Shown here: positions 16,602 to 25,347 of the stretch, piece by piece
Position numbering within the stretch: position 1 is the stretch's first letter
Layout: every line of letters starts with the position of its first letter
Assembly: GCA_030065235.1 (NCBI GenBank)
Contig: JASJDC010000013.1
Span: forward strand, 1 to 64,000
Direction: 5' to 3'
DNA: 64,000 bases
Source: Alphaproteobacteria bacterium
GTDB taxonomy: Bacteria; Pseudomonadota; Alphaproteobacteria; UBA8366; Aestuariispiraceae
Position numbers and translations under genes: made by a program
The notes under the pieces: generated by a model
Databases searched by the model: none
What the model saw: the letters and a program-made list of their open reading frames with translations, nothing else
What the model was told of the DNA's origin: nothing

Positions 16602-17456
16602 ATGGCCAAGCTTGGACTGCACACATTCGCCGCCGCGCCGAAATGGGATATAGCCACCATGCGCGCCTTGCTGCCGAAACTGAAGGCGCACAAAGTCCGC
16701 GCGCTCGAAATCCCCCTGCTCGACCCCGCCGAGATCGATGTCGACGAAACCCGCGCCTTCTGCGAGGAAACGCAGATCGAACCCGTCTGCTCTCTGGGGC
16801 TGCCGCGCGAGATCGATGTCGTCGCCGATCCGGACGCGGGCCTCGCTTTTCTTGAGCCAGCTTTCAAGGTGGCCCAGGAAGTCGGCGCCTTCGCGCTGTG
16901 CGGCGTCACCTATGGCGCGATCGGCAAGACGTCCGGCGCGCCGCGCACCCAGGCCGAGTTCGACGGGACTGCGCGCTTCATCGCCCGCGCCGCCGCGCGC
17001 GCCAAGGACTTCGGCTTGAAACTGGGGATCGAGCCCTGCAACCGCTACGAGACGCATATCATGAATACCGGGGCCGACGGCCGAGCCTATTGCGAAGCGG
17101 CGGGCGCCGACAATCTGCTCATCCATCTCGACACCTATCACATGAATATCGAGGAGGCGTCCTTCGCCCAAGGCATCCGCGATTGCGGCGAATTCCTCGG
17201 CTATATCCATCTTTCAGAAGGCAATCGCGGCGTCCCCGGCGCCGGCACGCTGGCTTGGGCGGAGATTTACGAGACGCTGGTCGAGGTCGGTTTCGATGGG
17301 ATCACGACCTTGGAGAGCATGAACCACGTTCATCCGGCGATCGCGGCCGCGCTGGCGATCTGGCGACCAGTCGCAGCGAATCCGGACGATGTGATCGATG
17401 TCGGCCTCCCCTATCTTCATCGCACCGCGGAGGCCGCCGGCTTCCGGTATGAGTGA
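16602..17456 (+). CDS. Sugar-phosphate isomerase/epimerase-like enzyme, tagatose/allulose 3-epimerase type
   Basis: 284-aa TIM-barrel protein of the AP-endonuclease-2 superfamily. Metal and substrate motifs resemble D-tagatose/D-psicose 3-epimerases: KLGIEPCNRYETHIMNT near residue 145, HLDTYHMNIEE near 178, the HLSEGNRGVPG loop near 205 and TLESM near 231. The two conserved glutamates and the Asp and His ligands are present. It directly follows the ATPase gene (6-bp gap), so the imported sugar is probably a substrate or close relative. No sugar kinase is encoded in the operon, so phosphorylation would have to occur elsewhere or the sugar be oxidised first. Confidence 0.82.
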   Translation: MAKLGLHTFAAAPKWDIATMRALLPKLKAHKVRALEIPLLDPAEIDVDETRAFCEETQIEPVCSLGLPREIDVVADPDAGLAFLEPAFKVAQEVGAFALCGVTYGAIGKTSGAPRTQAEFDGTARFIARAAARAKDFGLKLGIEPCNRYETHIMNTGADGRAYCEAAGADNLLIHLDTYHMNIEEASFAQGIRDCGEFLGYIHLSEGNRGVPGAGTLAWAEIYETLVEVGFDGITTLESMNHVHPAIAAALAIWRPVAANPDDVIDVGLPYLHRTAEAAGFRYE

Positions 17457-17484
17457 GGCCGACGGGCGCGGTAAGCTTGGCATG

Positions 17485-18882
17485 TCAGGCCGTTCGAACC
17501 TCGCGCATCGGCATGACATTCCTCTTCGTTTCTCTGGGAATGTCGGCGAAGATGATGGCTGGGGCTAAGTCTTTGCTTTGCTGACAAACGCCCTTTAAGT
17601 CCGATAGCGGAACATCGAGCTTTCTCTGGCCGGAACGTCCGGCGCGGCTGACAATCGTGATCGACGCGCTTGGCGCCAAGCCGGCATCCAGCAAAGCCGT
17701 TTCGATCCGCGCGGCCGCGCCGACCCCCATGTAGAAGGCTGCAGCGGCGCCCGGTTTCAGACAGCGGCCCAACTCTGCTGGCGCGGCGCCGTCTGCGCGT
17801 TGCGCCGTCGCCAGCACGATCGCGTCGGTTTCTCCCCGTCTGGAAAGCGGCCGGCCGATCGCCGCCGCCGCGGCGCTGGCGGCCGTGACGCCCGGCACCA
17901 GTTCATAGGACAATCCGGCCTGTTTGAGCGCTGAAATCTCCTCATCCGCGCGGCCGAAGACGCCCGGATCGCCGCATTTCAGACGGACGACCCGCATGCC
18001 CTTCTTGGCCGCCGACACGATCAGTCCATTGATGCGATCTTGAGGCCATGCATGGGCCCCCGGCCTTTTTCCGACATAGACGCGCTCGCAATCGCGTCGC
18101 GCCAGTTCGAGGATCTCAGGGTCCACCAAACGGTCGTAGAAGATAATATCCGCTTCTTGCAGCCGTTGGACGCCGCGCATGGTGATCAAGTCGGCCCCGC
18201 CAGGCCCGGCGCCGACCAGGCTGACCGGCGCGCTTTCCTCTTGCGGGAGGACGCCTTCATTTTCGATCGCCATATTGATCTCGCGAAACGCCTCGCGCTC
18301 TCTGCCGGCGGCGAATAGGGCGCGCGGGCTCCCGCCATAGGCCCAAGCCCAGAACGCACGGCGCCGGTCCGCCGGGATCATCGCTTTCACGCGCCCGCGC
18401 AACCGACCGCAGAACGCCGCCAGATCGCCGATGCGCGGCTCGAGCATCGCCTCGATCGCGGTCTTGGTCATCCGCGCCAAGAGCGGGGCCGCGCCTTCCG
18501 TCCCAATCGCGACGACCAAAGGCTGGCGATCGACAATCGACGGCGTATAGGCGAGCGACATATCCGGCTGGTCGACCACATTGACGAGGGCGCCCGACGC
18601 ACGCGCGATCTCGGATACCGCGGCGTCGGCGCCAGGGCAGCCGGTCGCGACGAAAGCGATCGCGCAATTGTCGAAAAAATCTGAATCGATGGCGCTGCTG
18701 CGGCCGGCGACACGGCCCTGTTGGACCAGCGCTTCGATTTCCGGCGTGATCGTATCAGCAGCGACCTCGATATCGGCTTCGGTCTTTAGGGCCAGCCGTA
18801 ACTTCTGCGCGGCGCTTTCACCGCCGCCGACAATGACGATACGGCGGCCTTCAGTCTTCACGAACATGGGAAAGTTTTTCAT
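17485..18882 (-). CDS. cysG: Siroheme synthase (dehydrogenase/ferrochelatase + uroporphyrinogen methyltransferase)
   Basis: 465-aa trifunctional enzyme making siroheme, the prosthetic group of NirB. The N-terminal half (about 1-205) is the precorrin-2 dehydrogenase/sirohydrochlorin ferrochelatase: FPMFVKTEGRRIVIVGGG, NVVDQPDMSLAYTPSIVDRQ and VVAIGTEGAAPLLARM. The C-terminal half (about 215-450) is the SAM-dependent uroporphyrinogen III methyltransferase: VSLVGAGPGGADLITMRG, YVGKRPGAHAWPQDRIN, VRLKCGDPGVFGRADEE and VPGVTAASAAAA. Last gene of the nitrate cluster, 23 bp behind the TrpD2-like gene, so cofactor supply is coexpressed with nitrite reductase. It faces the epimerase gene convergently with only 28 bp between stops. 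Confidence 0.94.
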   Translation of the reverse strand: MKNFPMFVKTEGRRIVIVGGGESAAQKLRLALKTEADIEVAADTITPEIEALVQQGRVAGRSSAIDSDFFDNCAIAFVATGCPGADAAVSEIARASGALVNVVDQPDMSLAYTPSIVDRQPLVVAIGTEGAAPLLARMTKTAIEAMLEPRIGDLAAFCGRLRGRVKAMIPADRRRAFWAWAYGGSPRALFAAGREREAFREINMAIENEGVLPQEESAPVSLVGAGPGGADLITMRGVQRLQEADIIFYDRLVDPEILELARRDCERVYVGKRPGAHAWPQDRINGLIVSAAKKGMRVVRLKCGDPGVFGRADEEISALKQAGLSYELVPGVTAASAAAAAIGRPLSRRGETDAIVLATAQRADGAAPAELGRCLKPGAAAAFYMGVGAAARIETALLDAGLAPSASITIVSRAGRSGQRKLDVPLSDLKGVCQQSKDLAPAIIFADIPRETKRNVMPMREVRTA

Positions 18883-18905
18883 GGCTGTCTTGTCTCCATC
18901 TTCGG

Positions 18906-19889
18906 TTAAGCCGCCAACTCGGCGTGCCGGCGCCGCCAGAGGTCATCCGCCAAGGTCTGTGCGCTTGGTATGTCAGGCGCTTGGCCCGCCGCGACGAATG
19001 CGGCCGCCGCCGTCCCTGTGACAACCGATTGCGCAAACTCGGATTCCAGGCTCCCTTCCCAAAGAGCGGTCAGATCCAACGGGTTGGGTTCCTCTTCCGC
19101 CAACCGTCGCGCCTCAGCCTCCAAAGGCGGCAAATCCAACTCGAACGGCTTAGCTTTCCGCAATCCGAACATGCGCACGGTCTTTGACGGATGGCGTTCG
19201 AATTCGCCGCCGCCGCCTTTGATCACCCCAAGATTCGGCTGCCCGAGCCGGGCCGTGGCGTCTTGTTGCAGCGTCCGATAACTTGGATGGAACACCCCTT
19301 GAACCGTCGTCTCAGCGCGCGTCGGGTTGTGAACGCGCAACACCGTGTTGACGCACGAGCGGAGGCCCAAGACTTGCCGCAGTCTTAGGACGTCCAAAAA
19401 GGCCGGCGCGATCGCTTCCACCGGCGCATAGACAAGGCCCTCTGATCGGATCGCAGCGCACGCTTCGTCTGGGTTCTTTGCGACAGAAACGCCCAACGCC
19501 TCGACCGCGCTGCGAACGTCCGCAGCCTCACGCTGGTGCGAATTCCAGCCATGTAAGAAGACCGGCAGCCCGGCCGCGGCGACGAGCTTGGCGGACAGCA
19601 AGAACCATGGCAGGCCGCGCGTCCGGCCCGCCGCGTAACTTGGCCAATCGACGGCGGCGGGAACCGCGTCCCAACCCGGCGCAAAGCGCCGGGCCGCATC
19701 GACGAAACCCGCGATCTCGTCTGCGTTCTCCCCCCGATAGCGCATCAACATCAGCAGCGCACCGACGGCTTCGGGCGCCGCCTCGCCGCGCAGAATTTGA
19801 AGAAACGCGTCCGCCGCCTCGTCTCGGGTGAGATGACGCGCCTTAGATGGGCCCCGACCAAGGGCGTGGACATAGTCGGAAAAACTCAT
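18906..19889 (-). CDS. TrpD2/YbiB-like glycosyltransferase-fold protein
   Basis: 327-aa protein with the fold of anthranilate phosphoribosyltransferase-like (TrpD2/YbiB) proteins: LTRDEAADAFLQILRGEAAPEAVGALL near residue 20 and RYRGENADEIAGFVDAARR. The start is set at the ATG at 19889 because it overlaps the nasA stop (ATGA), pointing to translational coupling; the frame is open further upstream inside nasA. Homologues of this type recur in proteobacterial nitrate-assimilation operons, but their function there is not established to my knowledge. It is not a TrpD for tryptophan synthesis by context. Confidence 0.75.
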   Translation of the reverse strand: MSFSDYVHALGRGPSKARHLTRDEAADAFLQILRGEAAPEAVGALLMLMRYRGENADEIAGFVDAARRFAPGWDAVPAAVDWPSYAAGRTRGLPWFLLSAKLVAAAGLPVFLHGWNSHQREAADVRSAVEALGVSVAKNPDEACAAIRSEGLVYAPVEAIAPAFLDVLRLRQVLGLRSCVNTVLRVHNPTRAETTVQGVFHPSYRTLQQDATARLGQPNLGVIKGGGGEFERHPSKTVRMFGLRKAKPFELDLPPLEAEARRLAEEEPNPLDLTALWEGSLESEFAQSVVTGTAAAAFVAAGQAPDIPSAQTLADDLWRRRHAELAA

Positions 19890-22516
19890 TCCGCTACGGC
19901 CTTCAACCGCGTCTCCGCCAACAGCGCTCGGATTTCCGGACGGCATGAGCCGCAATTGGTTCCAGCGCCTATCGCCGCGCCGACCGCATCGACATCGCTC
20001 AGCCCTTTCGACAGAATGGCGTCGGTAATGGTGTTGCAGCCGACCCCAAAACAACTGCAGACCAGGGCGCCGCCGTCCGGAACATCGGCTGCGGCCCGCC
20101 CGGCCAGCAGTTCAAATCCGACCGATGAGCTTGCGAATGCGCGGACCAAATGCGCCCGCGCGACCGCGACGGGCTGGGCGGCGGCGAAGAGCAGCCCCGT
20201 GACCTTCCCGTCCTTGATCGCCGCGAGACGAAACACTTTGGCGCTGGGATCTTCGAAGATCGCCGTTTCTACGTCGCCGCCGAACAGCGCCGCGCTCCAC
20301 GAAACCCAATCCGCAGGCGCGCGCGTATCGGCGAGTTCTATCTGCCAACCGCCCTCGATCCGGGCTTTCGCCCAATAGTCCGTCTGCGGCGTGGCGTCTT
20401 CGCGCAACAGGGCGTATCCATACCATTGCGCTTGAAAGGGCCGTACAGTGATGAACGAGGATTTCAGAGCCGGCTGACCGGAATATGGATCGACCGCCGC
20501 CTCTATCAGCGGTCCGACGCGCCCTTGTGACGCGGTCTCCGCCGTCCAGTGCATTGGCGCGAAGATTGTCCCCGCTTCAACCCGATCCGTCACCAAGACC
20601 CGCGCGATCATGGCACCGGTCGCGGTTTCAAGTCGCGCGAGCTCTGCGGGACCAACACCGATGCGCGCGGCGTCCGACGGATGAATCTCAAGATAGGGCT
20701 CGGCCATATGGCGCCCGAGCCGCGGCGATTTCCCAGTCCGGGTCATCGTATGCCAATGGTCCCGCACGCGGCCGGTGATCAGACGGTGCTCGAAGATCGG
20801 ACGGGCCCGTGAATCCGATGTCGATAGAGCGATCATTCTCGCCTTGCCGTCCGGGTGATGGAATCGACCATCGGAAAACAGACGTTCAGAAGGGCCTGCG
20901 TCCGTAATCGGCCAGCGCTGCGGCGCGAGCCCGTCATAGTCATTCGGCGACAAGGTCGCCAAACCGGTAATATCGAAATCCAGCCCCCTGTCGCGCGCCA
21001 AGGCCGACATGGCCGCGTGTTCGCGGAAAATCTGGTCCGGCGCGGAATAGGCGAATTCCTGCTCCCACCCCATGGCGCGCGCAACGTCGCAGATGATGCG
21101 CCAATCGGGACGCGTCTTCGTCGGCGCAGGCAGGAAGGCGCGTTGTCGGCTGATGGTTCGGTCCGAGTTGGTGACGGTTCCGGCCTTTTCGCCCCAGCCC
21201 TGCGCGGGCAAGAGCACATCCGCAAGAACCGCCGTATCGGTATTGGCCATGATGTCGGAGACAACGACGAACGGACAGGTCGCGATCGCATCAGCGACGG
21301 AGTCCGCTTCCGGCATGCTGACGGCGGGATTGGTCGACAACACCCAGAGCGCCTTGATCTGTCCGGACTTGCATGCGCGAAACAGATCGACGGCCTTTAG
21401 ACCCGGCCTGTCGGCGACGGTGGGCGATCCCCAGAACTGCTGGACCGCGTCGCGGTGCTCGGCGTCCCCAAGCTCCAAATGCTCGGCCAGCATGGTCGCA
21501 AGCCCGCCGACCTCACGACCGCCCATAGCGTTCGGCTGGCCGGTGACTGAAAAAGGACCGGCGCCGGGTTTGCCGATACGGCCCGTCGCCAAATGCGCGT
21601 TGATGATGGCGTTCACCTTGTCCACGCCGTCGACCGCTTGGTTGACGCCCTGGCTGAACACCGTGACGACCCGCTCGGTTCCGATCCAATCGGCGTAAAA
21701 ACGTTCAAGCTCTGTGCGACCCAACCCGGTTTCAGCGGCCACGCGCGCTAGATCATAGGGCTGGCCCGCCTCGGTCGCGGCCTCGAATCCGGTGACATGC
21801 GCAGCCACATAGGCGCGATCCACAGCGCCCTGACGTTCGATCTGATGGAGCAACCCGTTGAACAGCGCCACGTCGCCGCCCGACGCGATCCGTAGATCAT
21901 AGTCGGCAAGGTCGGATGTCGCCGTGCGGCGTGGATCGATATTGACGACCTTAAGCGTCGGCCGCGCTCGTTTGGCGGCTTCGATCCTTTGGAAGAGCAC
22001 GGGATGGCACCATGCCAGGTTCGAGCCGACCAGAATAACGAGGTCGGCAAGCTCCAAATCTTCATAGACGCCCGGCACGGTGTCCGTACCGAAAGCGCGC
22101 TTATGCCCGACAACGGTCGAGGCCATGCAAAGCCGGGAGTTTGTATCGATATTGGCGGAGCCGATGAAACCTTTCATCAGCTTGTTCAGGACATAGTAGT
22201 CTTCGGTCAGAAGCTGACCCGATCCGTAGAAAGCGATGCTGTCTGGACCATAAGTCTCCAAAGCGTCTCGAAACCGCGCCGCGACTTCGCCGATCGCATC
22301 TTCCCATGACGCGGGCTTCCCGCGGACCATCGGCGACAAGAGCCGGCCATCGAGATCGACGGTCTGGCCCAGCGCCGAGCCTTTCGAACACAGACGCCCG
22401 AAATTGGCGGGGTGATCCGGATCGCCCTTCACCGTCACCGACCCGTCCGCTTGCCGCATCGCGAGAACGCCACAGCCGACACCGCAATAGGGACAGGTTG
22501 TGCGGACCGTTGTCAC
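19886..22516 (-). CDS. nasA: Assimilatory nitrate reductase catalytic subunit
   Basis: Cytoplasmic molybdenum (bis-MGD) enzyme reducing nitrate to nitrite, 876 aa. The N-terminal [4Fe-4S] motif is TCPYCGVGCGVLA with a distal Cys in RLCSKGSALG. Molybdopterin oxidoreductase segments follow: SGQLLTEDYYVLNKLMKG, NIDTNSRLCMAS, VGSNLAWCHPVLFQR and GKPGAGPFSVTGQPNAMGGREVGG. A BFD-like [2Fe-2S] domain closes the protein (LVCSCFGVGCNTI ... TNCGSCRPEI), so electrons can enter at the C-terminus. The start codon is GTG, 17 bp after nirD. No separate NasC flavoprotein is seen in the cluster. Confidence 0.95.
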   Translation of the reverse strand: MTTVRTTCPYCGVGCGVLAMRQADGSVTVKGDPDHPANFGRLCSKGSALGQTVDLDGRLLSPMVRGKPASWEDAIGEVAARFRDALETYGPDSIAFYGSGQLLTEDYYVLNKLMKGFIGSANIDTNSRLCMASTVVGHKRAFGTDTVPGVYEDLELADLVILVGSNLAWCHPVLFQRIEAAKRARPTLKVVNIDPRRTATSDLADYDLRIASGGDVALFNGLLHQIERQGAVDRAYVAAHVTGFEAATEAGQPYDLARVAAETGLGRTELERFYADWIGTERVVTVFSQGVNQAVDGVDKVNAIINAHLATGRIGKPGAGPFSVTGQPNAMGGREVGGLATMLAEHLELGDAEHRDAVQQFWGSPTVADRPGLKAVDLFRACKSGQIKALWVLSTNPAVSMPEADSVADAIATCPFVVVSDIMANTDTAVLADVLLPAQGWGEKAGTVTNSDRTISRQRAFLPAPTKTRPDWRIICDVARAMGWEQEFAYSAPDQIFREHAAMSALARDRGLDFDITGLATLSPNDYDGLAPQRWPITDAGPSERLFSDGRFHHPDGKARMIALSTSDSRARPIFEHRLITGRVRDHWHTMTRTGKSPRLGRHMAEPYLEIHPSDAARIGVGPAELARLETATGAMIARVLVTDRVEAGTIFAPMHWTAETASQGRVGPLIEAAVDPYSGQPALKSSFITVRPFQAQWYGYALLREDATPQTDYWAKARIEGGWQIELADTRAPADWVSWSAALFGGDVETAIFEDPSAKVFRLAAIKDGKVTGLLFAAAQPVAVARAHLVRAFASSSVGFELLAGRAAADVPDGGALVCSCFGVGCNTITDAILSKGLSDVDAVGAAIGAGTNCGSCRPEIRALLAETRLKAVAE

Positions 22517-22533
22517 AGCTTGGGGCCGTTTGA

Positions 22534-22899
22534 CTACGCGGCGGATAAGACGGATGCGGAACGCAAAACGCGCCCGGTATCAAGGAACAGGGCCCCGTTC
22601 TCTACCTTGACCGGGAAGGTGCGCACCGACCCTTCGTCGGCGCCCTGCGCTTGACCGGTTTCGAATGAGATCACCCAGTTATGCAGCGGGCAGGTCACTG
22701 CATCGCCATGAACGATGCCGTCGCTGAGCGGCCCGTTCTTGTGCGGACAGCGATCCTCCAAAGCATAGACCGCGTCCTCGAAGGTTCGGAAGACGGCCAC
22801 GCACCCGGCATCCGTCTTCACCACGCGCGCGCCGCGCTTGGGGATATCCTCGAGACGGCCGATTTCGACCCAACGGTTCAAAGGCGTCACTTGATCCAT
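22534..22899 (-). CDS. nirD: Nitrite reductase (NADH) small subunit, Rieske-like
   Basis: 121-aa protein with a Rieske-type fold that pairs with NirB. The sequence retains DRCPHKNGPLSDGIVHGDAVTCPLHNWVISFETG, including the CPH and CPLHN positions of a Rieske [2Fe-2S] site; many NirD proteins lack these, so cluster binding is possible. The start is the ATG at 22899, 5 bp after nirB, chosen over the longer upstream frame that would overlap nirB. It supports the siroheme nitrite reductase that converts nitrite to ammonium. Confidence 0.92.
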   Translation of the reverse strand: MDQVTPLNRWVEIGRLEDIPKRGARVVKTDAGCVAVFRTFEDAVYALEDRCPHKNGPLSDGIVHGDAVTCPLHNWVISFETGQAQGADEGSVRTFPVKVENGALFLDTGRVLRSASVLSAA

Positions 22900-22904
22900 C
22901 GCGG

Positions 22905-25346
22905 TCACTCCGCCGCCTGCAAGGTGAGGTCCGCCAAGGGTCTGAATTGGCGGCTCTGTTGTTCTTCCGCGCGCTCCGCCCAAGGGTCGGTCTGATAGAT
23001 CGATTGCGAGAAGTCGAACCGGGCGACCAAGGCCAGTCGCTCCTCCAGGTCATCGACCACGCGTGCGCGGACCCAATCCATGCCAACTTTCTCGACCCAG
23101 CGATACGGGCGATCGAGATACTTGGCGTTTTCGCGATAGAGTTGCGTAAAGGCGACGATCAGGTCGATCGCCTCGTCTTCCGTCTCTGTTTTCGCCAGCG
23201 GCTGGGTTTGCTTCAAATCCATCCCGGCGGCGCCGGCGACGCTGACTTCGTAGCCGGAATCGACACAGATGACGCCGATATCTTTGCAGGTGGCTTCCGC
23301 GCAGTTCCGCGGACACCCGGACACCGCCATCTTCACCTTATGCGGCGTCCACGAGCCCCACATGCGCTTCTCGATCTTGATACCGAGGCCGGTCGAATCC
23401 TGAGTGCCAAAGCGGCAATGGTCAGTCCCGACACAGGTTTTGACCGTACGCAAGCCTTTGGCGTAGGCATGCCCTGATACAAGACCCGCATCATTGAGTT
23501 CGCGCCAGACCTCCGGCAGGTCTTCTTTCTTGACGCCGAGCAGATCGATCCGTTGCCCGCCCGTGACCTTGACCGTGGGAACGTCGAAGCGCTCAGCGAC
23601 ATCGGCGATCGCCCGCAACTCTTTGGGGTTGGTGATGCCGCCCCACATGCGGGGCACGACTGAGAAGGTGCCGTCCTTTTGTATGTTGGCGTGGTTGCGT
23701 TCGTTCACGAAGCGGCTTTGCGGATCGTCGCGGTAGGCGTCCGGGAAGTCCGAAAGCAAGTAGTAGTTCAGAGCCGGTCGGCAGATATGGCAGCCGCAGG
23801 AGGTCTTCCAACCGCATTCCTGCATCGCGCCGGCCATCGAGGTGATTTTGCCCGCCTTGATGATGCGGCGGACATCTTCATGGGTTAAATCGGTGCAGCC
23901 GCACACGGGTTTTGCAGCGGGAGCGGCGTAGGCGTCGCCCATTGTGACGGCGAGCAGCTGCTCGACCAACCCCGTGCATGTGCCGCAGGAGCTGGAGGCT
24001 TTCGTACCGCCGCGCACCGCGTCCAAGTCGCCCGCCCCGCTTTGTATCGATTGAACGATCGTACCTTTGCAGACGCCGTTGCAGCCGCAGATTTCCGCAT
24101 CATCCGGCAATGCTGCAACGGCCGCCATAGGGTCCACAGGGGCGCCCCCTGCGAAGCTGGGCCCGAAGATCACGGTTTCGCGCATCTCGGCGATGTCGGT
24201 CTTGTCCTTCAGCAAGCCGAAAAACCACGCGCCGTCTTGCGTATCGCCATAGAGGACGACGCCGACGATTTTGTTTTCTTCGATGACCAGCCGTTTGTAG
24301 ACGCCGCGGGTCGGATCGCGCAGCACGATTTCCTCGCGACCTTCGCCCTCGGCGAAATCGCCGGCCGAGAACAAATCGACACCCGTGACCTTCAATTTGG
24401 TTGACGTGACCGAGCCCGTATAGGCCGCGTCATGCCCCGCCAGCGTCTGCGCGGCAACTTTCGCCATATCATAGAGCGGCGCGACCAGGCCGTAGCAGAG
24501 ACCGCGATGCTCGACGCATTCCCCAACGGCGAGAACACTCTCGTCGGAACTGACCATGGCGTCGTCGACATGAACGCCGCGTCCGCACATCAGGCCGGAG
24601 GAAGAGGCCAATCCCGTTGACGGCCGTATCCCAACGGCCATAACGACGATGTCCGCTTCGTATTCGGTCCCGTCGTCCAGACGCACCGCCTCCACCTTAT
24701 CCGAGCCAACAATCTCATGCGTGTTGGCCCGGGTATGGACGTGAATGCCGCGTCCCTTCAGTTCCTTTTCGAGCAAATACCCTGCGGCTGCATCCAACTG
24801 ACGTTCCATCAGATGGCCCATCAAGTGCAGCACGGTCACGTCCATGCCGCGCATCTTGAGGCCCGCCGCCGCTTCCAGTCCGAGCAAGCCGCCGCCGATG
24901 ACCACCGCCTTTGCGCCGGGCTTCGCCGCCGCTCCGATCATCGCATTGGTGTCATCCAGATCGCGATAGGTCAGCACCCCGGGCAAGTCATGGCCTGGCG
25001 CCGGAATAATGAAAGGGTCCGATCCGGTCGCGAGCAGCAGCTTGTCGTACGGCGTTTCGCCGGCGTCCGAGAAGACGACTTTTTTGTCTCGGTCGATGCC
25101 GGTCACCCGCTCGCCGAAGCGGCAGGTCACTCCATGGGCTGAATACCAATCGGCGTCGTGGGTGATGATCTCCTCATACGTCTTTTCTCCGGACAGAACC
25201 GGCGACAGCATGATGCGGTTGTAGTTCCCGCGCGGCTCGGCCCCGAAAAGCGTCACGCTGTAGCGACCCGGCGCGGCCTCGAAGAGTTCCTCCAGAACGC
25301 GGCCTGACGCCATGCCCGCGCCGATGACGACGAGTTTCTCGCTCAT
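22905..25346 (-). CDS. nirB: NADH-dependent assimilatory nitrite reductase large subunit
   Basis: 813-aa siroheme enzyme reducing nitrite to ammonium with NAD(P)H. Order of domains: FAD/NAD(P)H oxidoreductase (VVIGAGMASGRVLEEL at the N-terminus, KAVVIGGGLLGLEAAAGL near residue 145), BFD-like [2Fe-2S] domains (EICGCNGVCKGTIVQSI ... SSCGTCTGLV; VCGCTDLTHEDV ... CGCHICRP), a ferredoxin-like half-domain, then the 4Fe-4S/siroheme domain with TCVGTDHCRFGTQDS and SGCPRNCAEATCKDIG providing the four cysteines. A GGAGG site lies before the ATG, 1 bp after the ATPase stop, so expression is coupled to nitrate uptake. Confidence 0.96.
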   Translation of the reverse strand: MSEKLVVIGAGMASGRVLEELFEAAPGRYSVTLFGAEPRGNYNRIMLSPVLSGEKTYEEIITHDADWYSAHGVTCRFGERVTGIDRDKKVVFSDAGETPYDKLLLATGSDPFIIPAPGHDLPGVLTYRDLDDTNAMIGAAAKPGAKAVVIGGGLLGLEAAAGLKMRGMDVTVLHLMGHLMERQLDAAAGYLLEKELKGRGIHVHTRANTHEIVGSDKVEAVRLDDGTEYEADIVVMAVGIRPSTGLASSSGLMCGRGVHVDDAMVSSDESVLAVGECVEHRGLCYGLVAPLYDMAKVAAQTLAGHDAAYTGSVTSTKLKVTGVDLFSAGDFAEGEGREEIVLRDPTRGVYKRLVIEENKIVGVVLYGDTQDGAWFFGLLKDKTDIAEMRETVIFGPSFAGGAPVDPMAAVAALPDDAEICGCNGVCKGTIVQSIQSGAGDLDAVRGGTKASSSCGTCTGLVEQLLAVTMGDAYAAPAAKPVCGCTDLTHEDVRRIIKAGKITSMAGAMQECGWKTSCGCHICRPALNYYLLSDFPDAYRDDPQSRFVNERNHANIQKDGTFSVVPRMWGGITNPKELRAIADVAERFDVPTVKVTGGQRIDLLGVKKEDLPEVWRELNDAGLVSGHAYAKGLRTVKTCVGTDHCRFGTQDSTGLGIKIEKRMWGSWTPHKVKMAVSGCPRNCAEATCKDIGVICVDSGYEVSVAGAAGMDLKQTQPLAKTETEDEAIDLIVAFTQLYRENAKYLDRPYRWVEKVGMDWVRARVVDDLEERLALVARFDFSQSIYQTDPWAERAEEQQSRQFRPLADLTLQAAE

Positions 25347-25347
25347 G

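Noticed and set aside
18906-19889. Anthranilate phosphoribosyltransferase for tryptophan synthesis
   Set aside because: The fold resembles TrpD, but the sequence falls in the TrpD2/YbiB-like group, and it is embedded in a nitrate operon with no trp genes.
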